The notes beneath the pieces were generated by a model that did no database searches, was not told the DNA's origin, and was given only the letters and a program-made list of their open reading frames with translations. 36,878 nt of DNA from positions 1 through 36,878 of IMG/VR virus record IMGVR_UViG_3300032287_003495. One strand, given 5' to 3'. Of this stretch, positions 32,159-36,878 are shown piece by piece. The first letter of the stretch is position 1. The number at the start of each line of letters is the position of its first letter. Source of the stretch: a virus. Position numbers and translations under genes: made by a program.

Positions 32159-32675
32159 TGTCTGGATCCTCTGGAAGTCTTGCTGGCTGTATTGCTTGAG
32201 AGTACCCCTCTTCCGTCAACCTTGGAAGCGTGGAATACGAGAGTTCCGCCATACGGGTCGTCAAGTCCAGCATTGCGCGCTTTACCTGCATCGGGGTACC
32301 GATCTTGGCGAGCCGCTTGCCGGCGCACAATTCCCCCACCAGCCAGCGCCAGTGGGTGCGGAGTTCCTCTGGTGGGATCGACGCCCTGGCGTGCGGGTAG
32401 TTGGTGCGCTTGCCGTTCTTGTTCTTGGCGCCCGGCATGAGGAAGTCACGCCCGCCCGCGCGGGTGATAGCTTTCATGCAGATCTGGAACGTCACGGGAT
32501 CCACATAGACCTTGCCGCCATCAGCCAGGATCAACGGGCATTGGATGGCGCGGCACAACCCGCGGAACCCACGGCGGGTACGGATGAAACCCTTCAGGTT
32601 CTCGAGGTAGTAGTCCTCGTCAAGCAGACGAAGGCCACCACCGAGCGAGATGTAGGACGGACGCGGGCGCTTCAT
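32073..32675 (-). CDS. Hypothetical protein, 200 aa
   Basis: Residues 1-155 look globular, with strands and helices (YISLGGGLRLLDEDYYLENL, CPLILADGGKVYVDPVTFQI, HWRWLVGELCAGKRLAKIG, MQVKRAMLDLTTRMAELSYS). The last 45 residues are polar and disordered-looking and coincide with the 86-base overlap with the next gene. The start overlaps the preceding stop by one base (TGATG). No family is recognised. As second gene of the leftward arm it may act early in particle assembly or in host takeover. Confidence 0.65.
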   Translation of the reverse strand: MKRPRPSYISLGGGLRLLDEDYYLENLKGFIRTRRGFRGLCRAIQCPLILADGGKVYVDPVTFQICMKAITRAGGRDFLMPGAKNKNGKRTNYPHARASIPPEELRTHWRWLVGELCAGKRLAKIGTPMQVKRAMLDLTTRMAELSYSTLPRLTEEGYSQAIQPARLPEDPDNGNRTRSWSRQDSEFGPGQGGHGEAEPS

Positions 32676-33889
32676 CAGTATGGACGTCCAGGCATGAGCG
32701 GCCCACCAACAAACGGAAGAACCTTTCCGGCAGCCAGCGCAGTCTTGCGAGCAATGTAATCAGTAAACGTGCCGGGTGCGCCAGCAAGAGCATCACCAAG
32801 TCTTCCATAAATCTGCGGGTTGAGCGGATCCATGGAAGGTTCGTTGTTCGGGTTGTACCGATCTGCTTCTTCCTGCGCAGCACTGCCACGCCGGTTTGCA
32901 AGTCTTGTTGCCGCAACTCTCGCCTTCTCTTCCAACTCGGCAATCTTTTCTGCGTCAGATGAAATTCGCTTCTTATTCTTCTCGCGCATCTCTTCGGGAG
33001 TCAGGTCAAAATCGGGACCGTACTTCTCACGAAGCGCTGCCTTGCGAACAGCAGCTTCTTCGTCTTCTCTGGCGTAACGCGCAGCAATTTCAGGATCCTT
33101 CTCCACGTAGCCATCCGGGAGGGCGTATCCGGCGCTGGTGGATTCCTGGCGCGGAGATGCCATTGCTGCACCAAGGATTGCTGATGCTCCGGGGACAGAC
33201 TTGCCTGCAAGAGTACTTGGGGCAACGCTGGGTCGTGCTGCCGGCGCGGCCGGGGGCTGCCTGATTCCGTCCATCTGGTATGCAAGGCTTACCGTGCTAG
33301 GCGCGGAGTTCTGTGCTGCCGGTGCAGGACGAGAAGCAAGAGTTGCCGATGGCACCGCAATGGTGGGAGGCGTTGCACTTGCAAACGGACTCGGGATTGG
33401 ATTGCCCTTGGCATCAACGGCGCCAGATCCGGACGGGTTGTCCTTGTCGTACTGAGCCTTCAGGGCGTTGTACTGGTCTTCCGTAATGAGCAATCCCGTA
33501 TAGGGATTCATCTTCATTTTCTGAATACCAGGAATTGGAGGCGGGTTACCCATCGCTCTGGTTCCTGCGTCATACGCATTGCCAGCAGCAGTCTTGCGCT
33601 TTCCGGCTGGATACTTTGCTGGCGAACCAGGCATGGCCGAATCGCCATGTTGGGCCATCCAAGCCGACTTCTGTTCGGGAGACATTGAAGATGGCTTTGC
33701 CGGATTCCCCATGCCACCGAATCTCTTGCTTGACTTGAAGTTGTCAACTTCATCGCCGCGAGCCGCACGTCGCTTGGCATTCATGCCGGCGTTGCCCTTG
33801 AAGGTCATGGAGCTGACGGGCGTGGGGATAAAACGTTCCAGGCCTGCGTCGCGGATTCCCTGATTTGGGTCGTTTGAGAAGATTGCCAT
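32675..33889 (-). CDS. Ala/Pro-rich protein with charged coiled coil, 404 aa, first gene of the leftward arm
   Basis: The start is taken as ATG 33889 (MAIFSNDPNQG) with AGGAG a few bases upstream. Ten more in-frame codons before it are probably leader. The first 220 residues are low-complexity (Ala, Pro, Ser, Gly, Met) and likely unfolded. Residues around 265-340 are a strongly charged helix (EIAARYAREDEEAAVRKAAL, DAEKIAELEEKARVAATRL). The end is Gly/Pro-rich. This resembles internal-protein or scaffold-like composition rather than an enzyme. It lies 78 bases from the divergent helicase gene and would be the first leftward product. Confidence 0.65.
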   Translation of the reverse strand: MAIFSNDPNQGIRDAGLERFIPTPVSSMTFKGNAGMNAKRRAARGDEVDNFKSSKRFGGMGNPAKPSSMSPEQKSAWMAQHGDSAMPGSPAKYPAGKRKTAAGNAYDAGTRAMGNPPPIPGIQKMKMNPYTGLLITEDQYNALKAQYDKDNPSGSGAVDAKGNPIPSPFASATPPTIAVPSATLASRPAPAAQNSAPSTVSLAYQMDGIRQPPAAPAARPSVAPSTLAGKSVPGASAILGAAMASPRQESTSAGYALPDGYVEKDPEIAARYAREDEEAAVRKAALREKYGPDFDLTPEEMREKNKKRISSDAEKIAELEEKARVAATRLANRRGSAAQEEADRYNPNNEPSMDPLNPQIYGRLGDALAGAPGTFTDYIARKTALAAGKVLPFVGGPLMPGRPY

Positions 33890-33898
33890 GTGCTCTCC

Positions 33899-33927
33899 TT
33901 GTGGGGTGTCATGGATCATGGTACAAT
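33899..33927 (+). promoter_or_regulatory. Candidate sigma-70-type promoter of the rightward arm
   Basis: TTGTGG (33899-33904) and TACAAT (33922-33927) are separated by 17 bases. The -10 box matches five of six consensus positions, while the -35 matches three. Transcription would start near 33934, leaving a 5' leader of about 34 bases before the helicase gene, whose ribosome binding site AGAGGAG is at 33956-33962. The 78-base divergent gap must also serve the leftward arm, for which I see only weak boxes. A direct repeat CATGG-AT-CATGG inside the spacer could be an operator. Confidence 0.55.
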
Positions 33928-33967
33928 GTGGGGCTGGGCTTCAAGCTCATTTCTCAGAGGAGACAAC

Positions 33968-35368
33968 ATGGATTGGAGACAAGACCCGCTCAACTCGGTT
34001 GAGCCGACGAAGGTTGCACGTCGCGTGATGCAAGAGAAGTTCCGGGATTCTGGGGTGTACCGTTGGCGGAACGATTGGTGGGTCTGGAAGGACCATCGGT
34101 GGGCGGTGCTCGATGACGAGCGCCTGAAGGACCTGATCTGGGTCTGCCTGGAGGATGCCGTCTGGGAGAAGCCCACCAGAAATGGGGTGGCCCTGGAGCG
34201 GTATAGCCCGGACAAACAGAAGATTGACGGGGTTGCTCGGGCGTTAGAGGCGCTTGTCCGCATTGACGCGGAGGTCGTGCCGTGCTGGATTGGGAAGCCG
34301 CTGGGCGACTTCTCGCCGCACACCACGATTGCGTTTGCGGACATGCTGTTCAACGCGGAGACCGGGAAGACCATGCAGCGCCCCAAGAACTGGTTCGATC
34401 CAGCGGTGCTGCCAGTCAACTTCTCGGAGGAGTTTGCGTGCCCCCGCTGGGAGCAGGCCGTCAAGGAGTGGGGTGACGGGGATCCTGTGTGGGCAGAACT
34501 GTTGTCGCGGTGGATGGGGTACTGCCTGTTGGGGACCCGCCGGTACGCCCGGTGGATGCTCATGTACGGCAAGATTCGCGGCGGCAAGGGAACGATCACC
34601 ACGATTATGCGGAAGCTGATCGGGCGGGCGGCGTTCATGAGCAGCAGCCTCGAGGATCTGAGCGGCGAGTTCGGCATGGATGGCCTAGAGCGCAGCAAGG
34701 TGCTGGCCATCAACGAGGTCAATGAGGTGGATTCCAAGGCGGGTGAGCGAGTCTGCCGGGTGCTCAAGAACATTGTGGGTCAGGATCCGCTGACCGTGAA
34801 TGTGAAGCACCAGCGTCAGCAGCGGAACGTCATTGTGAATGCGGCCCCGATGCTGCAGAGCAACGAGATCCCGGTGCTGCCCAATAAGGGCAGGGGTCTG
34901 AGCGGCAAGATGCTGGTGCTGCCCTTTGAGGTCAGCTTCGAGGGCAAGGAGGACCTGTACCTCGAGGACAAGCTGGAGGCAGAGATGCAGGGGATCGCCA
35001 TGTGGGCTGCGCGGGGTGCGCAGCGGCTGCTGGGGTCAGAGATCAACGAGCGGTGGCCTATCCCGGCTGCGGCTCAAGATGCGGTCCGGCTGTACCACCT
35101 GCAAAACAACCCCTTTGACTCGTTCCTCCATGCGCGGTTTGTGCAGAGGAAGGATGGGTTCGTGGCCAATGAAGTTCTGAGGGAGCAGTGGGACGACTGG
35201 CTGGAATCGAATAGAATCAGGCTGCACGTACCGGCCAACATGCTGTTCGTGAGAATCTGCCAGGAGTCCAGTTGGGGACTGAGGCAGACCCGGCTTCCTG
35301 AGAGTCAGGGCCACGAACGGGGAATTGTCGGGCTGAGTCTGAGCAGGACGCAGAACGACGAACACTGA
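33968..35368 (+). CDS. D5/P4-type SF3 helicase (helicase part of a primase-helicase), 466 aa
   Basis: I chose ATG 33968 (MDWRQDPLNS) with AGAGGAG just upstream. An in-frame earlier ATG at 33890 would read through the promoter region. The N-terminal part (1-165) is D5_N-like (Trp-rich YRWRNDWWVWKDHRWAVLDD and a helical bundle). The SF3 ATPase core has Walker A GKIRGGKGT at 201-209, Walker B VLAINE at 245-250, and downstream NVIVNAAPMLQSNEIPVLPN and GKMLVLPFEVSF, as in phage/plasmid P4-type helicases. A C-terminal helical, winged-helix-like region follows. No primase (AEP or TOPRIM) domain is visible at the N terminus. It should unwind DNA at the origin, with priming done by another protein, perhaps the host's. 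Confidence 0.85.
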   Translation: MDWRQDPLNSVEPTKVARRVMQEKFRDSGVYRWRNDWWVWKDHRWAVLDDERLKDLIWVCLEDAVWEKPTRNGVALERYSPDKQKIDGVARALEALVRIDAEVVPCWIGKPLGDFSPHTTIAFADMLFNAETGKTMQRPKNWFDPAVLPVNFSEEFACPRWEQAVKEWGDGDPVWAELLSRWMGYCLLGTRRYARWMLMYGKIRGGKGTITTIMRKLIGRAAFMSSSLEDLSGEFGMDGLERSKVLAINEVNEVDSKAGERVCRVLKNIVGQDPLTVNVKHQRQQRNVIVNAAPMLQSNEIPVLPNKGRGLSGKMLVLPFEVSFEGKEDLYLEDKLEAEMQGIAMWAARGAQRLLGSEINERWPIPAAAQDAVRLYHLQNNPFDSFLHARFVQRKDGFVANEVLREQWDDWLESNRIRLHVPANMLFVRICQESSWGLRQTRLPESQGHERGIVGLSLSRTQNDEH

Positions 35369-35380
35369 GCTCCAATCCTG

Positions 35381-35416
35381 CCCCCCTGGGTGTCCGAAAG
35401 ACCCCAGGGGGGTTGT
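35381..35416 (+). terminator. Rho-independent terminator after the helicase gene
   Basis: CCCCCCTGGG (35381-35390) pairs with CCCAGGGGGG (35403-35412), a perfect 10-bp GC-rich stem, with an inner GTC/GAC extension around a CGAAA loop. TTGTT follows. It starts 12 bases after the helicase stop codon and separates helicase transcription from the downstream OB-fold-like and Sak4 group. Confidence 0.85.
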
Positions 35417-35461
35417 TCGTCCTAGGAACGGGTGCCGTACCAAGGATACCAACCTTTCTCT

Positions 35462-35475
35462 TCTCTACGTAGAGA
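35462..35475. repeat. 14-base perfect palindrome beside an AT-rich run
   Basis: TCTCTACGTAGAGA is its own reverse complement, and it is followed within five bases by a run of alternating A and T (35479-35488). Symmetry and neighbourhood suggest a protein-binding site (operator or origin element) more than a transcript hairpin, because there is no loop. Confidence 0.6.
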
Positions 35476-35682
35476 GAAATATATATAAGAAAAGAGAAAT
35501 GGCCGGAAGACCCGGTAGGGCAAAAGGAAAATTTGAGAGGGGGAGCATCTTTCCCCTGCTTTATCAACCCCCTGACAGGGGGCCTACCGGGGGTAGGGTC
35601 CGTTGGACTTGTGCGCGACGGGGAATGCGCGACGTTATCAGTCACGCAGTAGCGAGAAGTCTCTCGCCTGTGATTGGGATCA

Positions 35683-35720
35683 CTCACTTACGTCTATGTA
35701 AGTGAGCATCTCCCGCTCAC
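35683..35720 (+). promoter_or_regulatory. Two overlapping, mutually exclusive hairpins
   Basis: CTCACTTAC (35683-35691) pairs with GTAAGTGAG (35698-35706) around a six-base loop. GTGAGC (35702-35707) can instead pair with GCTCAC (35715-35720). The two stems share GTGAG, so only one can form at a time, as in attenuators and RNA switches. No T-run follows either stem. They could also be tandem half-sites for a dimeric protein. Confidence 0.5.
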
Positions 35721-35771
35721 ACGCACGAGGCGAGACTTGCCACGTCCTGCCTCGATGCTGTGTACGACATC

Positions 35772-35791
35772 TAGCGCGTGCTAGTGCGTGC
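35772..35791 (+). repeat. Tandem imperfect 10-base direct repeat (iteron-like)
   Basis: TAGCGCGTGC is followed directly by TAGTGCGTGC, with one mismatch. The first unit and its neighbours also form the inverted repeat CTAGC/GCTAG (35771-35784). The pair lies 50 bases before the OB-fold-like gene. Short tandem repeats of this kind are used as initiator or repressor sites, but only two copies are seen. Confidence 0.45.
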
Positions 35792-35840
35792 ACATCACAG
35801 TGGCAACAACGCCCGTACTGGGCAGAAAGGTTGGTCCACA

Positions 35841-36194
35841 ATGGCCAACAGCAACAACTCCGTCAGCCTCAACTCGCTCCTCTCCTCCAAGAAGGGTGGC
35901 GTGAAGACGAACACCGCTGGGTTTGACATGCCCACTGGGACGTTCGAGGCCACGCTCACGGGACTGACGCAGGACGTGTACCTCGCCAATGGCGTGAAGC
36001 ACGAGTACCTGCGCGTCCACTTCAAGGTTGAGGACAAGTCGTACGACTGCTCGTTCAAGCGTCTGTACTTCACGGTTGCAGTCCGCAACGCGGTGACCAA
36101 GGCCCTCCAGGCCGGCAAGTCGGTCACCTGCACCATGAAGTTCATCGAGATCGAGCGCTACGGCCGCCGCGACTGGGGCTACGACTGCGCGTGA
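35841..36194 (+). CDS. Small OB-fold-like protein, 117 aa (putative ssDNA-binding)
   Basis: The start is set at ATG 35841 (MANSNNSVSLNS). The 21 in-frame codons upstream lie in the structured non-coding stretch. The protein begins with a Ser/Asn-rich disordered lead, then a sequence of five to six beta strands (GTFEATLTGLTQDVYL, HEYLRVHFKVEDKSYDCSF, LYFTVAVRNAV, SVTCTMKFIEIERYGRRDWG), with one short helix (AVTKALQAGK) between strands 4 and 5. That order and size suit an OB fold such as a phage single-strand DNA-binding protein. An acidic C-terminal tail, usual in bacterial SSB, is absent. GGGCAGAAAGG upstream serves as a weak ribosome binding site; a near copy (GGGCAGAAGG) precedes the next gene. 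Confidence 0.6.
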   Translation: MANSNNSVSLNSLLSSKKGGVKTNTAGFDMPTGTFEATLTGLTQDVYLANGVKHEYLRVHFKVEDKSYDCSFKRLYFTVAVRNAVTKALQAGKSVTCTMKFIEIERYGRRDWGYDCA

Positions 36195-36206
36195 GCGCGG
36201 ATCACT

Positions 36207-36226
36207 CCTCCCCTTCACCGGGGAGG
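36207..36226 (+). terminator. Hairpin after the OB-fold-like gene
   Basis: CCTCCCC (36207-36213) and GGGGAGG (36220-36226) form a 7-bp stem with a TTCACC loop, 12 bases past the stop codon. Only ATTCC follows, so termination would be weak; transcript-end protection or attenuation is as likely. It resembles the G-rich stem after the DUF669-like gene (1548-1582), which also uses GGGGAGGGGG. Confidence 0.45.
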
Positions 36227-36290
36227 GGGATTCCGTTCCCACTCGTCGTGAGAACGACCAACCACGCCCACCAGGGCAGAAGGACACTAC

Positions 36291-36665
36291 ATGACCAAGA
36301 GAACGAAGGAATTCCGCTGCTTGTACCTGCACATCGAGGCCACCAAGGTCGTCTCCGACTGCACAGTCGAAGATCAGATCGCATCAATGGCAATCGGTGG
36401 ACACATCAACGCCAAGGAACTCCTGGAATTACAGAGCTACTACAACAAGGCGTCACTCGCCCTGACCGAACTCAAGGCCATCGCACGCAGGATGGCTGAC
36501 TTCGACAAGGCAGGCAACCCCGTCGACGACGAGCCGCACGGCTCCCGCGACACCTTCGTCCCCAAGCCCAAGGGTCCGATGACCCAAGACGAATGGCTCG
36601 AGAGCATGAAGGAAAAGGAAGAAATCGCAAACGCCTTCGAGGACTACAACGCCATGCAGGACTGA
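36291..36665 (+). CDS. Hypothetical helical protein, 124 aa
   Basis: ATG 36291 follows AGAAGGA at good spacing. The first 35 residues form strands with two Cys (EFRCLYLHIEATKVVSDCTV). The middle is a helical hairpin (NAKELLELQSYYNKASLALT, ELKAIARRMADFDKAG), and the end is acidic (EWLESMKEKEEIANAFEDYN). The acidic tail is reminiscent of proteins that contact basic surfaces of replication factors, but I recognise no family. It is flanked by two hairpins and lies in the rightward replication arm. Confidence 0.65.
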   Translation: MTKRTKEFRCLYLHIEATKVVSDCTVEDQIASMAIGGHINAKELLELQSYYNKASLALTELKAIARRMADFDKAGNPVDDEPHGSRDTFVPKPKGPMTQDEWLESMKEKEEIANAFEDYNAMQD

Positions 36666-36678
36666 GTCGTCGAGTCAC

Positions 36679-36701
36679 CCCACCAGATGCGACCTGGTGG
36701 G
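36679..36701 (+). other. Perfect hairpin made from the over-represented word
   Basis: CCCACCAG (36679-36686) and CTGGTGGG (36694-36701) are exact reverse complements around a seven-base loop. The hairpin lies in the 93-base gap between the 124-aa gene and the small zinc-site gene. There is no T-run, so it is not a standard terminator. Both arms are copies of the word discussed in the findings. Confidence 0.6.
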
Positions 36702-36758
36702 CACTCTCGTCCACTCAGGACAAGCGCAGCCGGTCGCACCACCGGCAAGGAGACAACC

Positions 36759-36878
36759 ATGTCAGCAAACGGCCACTGCAAGCACTGCAACGGCGACATG
36801 ATCGGTGATGGATTCACCATGCCAATGCAATGCGAGGACTTCCGCGAACACCCCGACCTGTGCCCAGAGGCCGACTCA
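36759..36878 (+). CDS. Small Cys/His protein, runs off the right end (likely finishes at base 18)
   Basis: Forty codons are visible from ATG 36759, with AAGGAGA six bases upstream. The frame starts MSANGHCKHCNGDMIGDGF and continues with further Cys before the edge. C7, C10, C25 and C35 with nearby His residues (6, 9 and 31) can make a small zinc site of the C-x-x-C ... C type. No stop codon occurs before the edge. If the window is circular, the protein ends five residues later at TAA 16-18 (45 aa), directly before the Sak4-like gene. Small zinc-site proteins of this kind are common in phage replication operons, with unknown roles. Confidence 0.7.
   Translation, partial: MSANGHCKHCNGDMIGDGFTMPMQCEDFREHPDLCPEADS

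Larger units (their letters stand above)
35369..35840 (+). other. Structured non-coding region with candidate origin/regulatory elements
   Basis: This 470-base stretch has no convincing gene. From left to right it holds a terminator (35381-35416), a 14-base palindrome beside an AT-rich run AATATATATAAGAAAAGAGA, and two back-to-back GC hairpins (CCCCC/GGGGG at 35568-35582 and CCTACC/GGTAGG at 35583-35597). A small hairpin GCGAGA/TCTCGC (35652-35667), two overlapping hairpins at 35683-35720 and a tandem 10-base repeat (35772-35791) follow. It lies between the helicase gene and an OB-fold-like gene. Such a mix of AT-rich DNA, short repeats and stem-loops fits a replication origin or a regulatory leader. 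Confidence 0.5.

Noticed and set aside
33890-33967. 26 additional codons at the start of the helicase gene
   Set aside because: They would cover the promoter candidate and its ribosome binding site, and the sequence is not helicase-like. ATG 33968 with AGAGGAG is better.
35499-35705. 68-residue frame in the non-coding stretch after the helicase gene
   Set aside because: Weak ribosome binding site, Arg/Gly/Pro-biased product, and it runs through several perfect hairpins and ends in the overlapping stem pair. Non-coding structure explains it better.

Overview
The window reads as a phage genome of the podovirus type (short tail, HK97-fold capsid), most likely complete or nearly so at about 36.9 kb. 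No cellular gene, rRNA, tRNA, CRISPR array or insertion sequence was recognised. GC content is moderately high (roughly 55-60%, estimated by eye). Genes are tightly packed, often overlapping by 1, 4 or 8 bases, and many have AGGAG-type ribosome binding sites, so the host is a bacterium with normal Shine-Dalgarno initiation. One virion protein carries an excisionase/MerR-like domain of a style frequent in Planctomycetota. That is only a weak hint about the host.

Layout: there are two transcription arms. The rightward (+) arm starts at about 33.9 kb with a D5/P4-type SF3 helicase. It continues through a structured non-coding stretch (35.4-35.8 kb), a small OB-fold-like candidate, two small proteins, and then, if the ends join, a Sak4-type RecA-like ATPase (28-927), a probable ssDNA-binding partner (999-1526) and two unknown proteins, ending at 2616. 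The leftward (-) arm starts at 33889 and runs without a break to 2606. In transcription order it holds a 404-aa Ala/Pro-rich protein, a 200-aa unknown, a 996-aa basic protein, two small proteins in the usual place of a small terminase, the large terminase, an 87-aa protein, portal, scaffold and major capsid protein. A strong terminator follows the capsid gene. Next come a Dps-like protein, a run of tiny Lys/Arg-rich proteins, the head-tail adaptor, a fibre, a Cys-rich 469-aa protein, a zinc-ribbon protein and the tail nozzle. A block of five probable internal/ejected virion proteins, two small beta-rich proteins and a 1238-aa giant complete the arm.

The reading frame open at the right end continues in frame into the left end and stops after five codons. 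The two arms also diverge at one point (33.9 kb) and converge at one point (2.6 kb). Both facts fit a circular map. If the genome is complete, it lacks a recognisable DNA polymerase, RNA polymerase, primase catalytic domain, integrase and lysis cassette, so it would depend on host replication and transcription and lyse by a route not recognisable here.

The most notable signals are: (i) strong excess of the DNA word TGGTGGG / CCCACCA (about 40 copies by hand count) in all three codon phases and in non-coding hairpins, including a dozen or more E. coli-type Chi octamers; (ii) a capsid-adjacent cluster of a Dps-like ferroxidase-signature protein with several tiny basic proteins; (iii) a virion protein with an excisionase-like DNA-binding head beside one with a histone-H1-like Ala-Lys tract; and (iv) an AT-richer gene for a protein with 34 cysteines next to the tail fibre.
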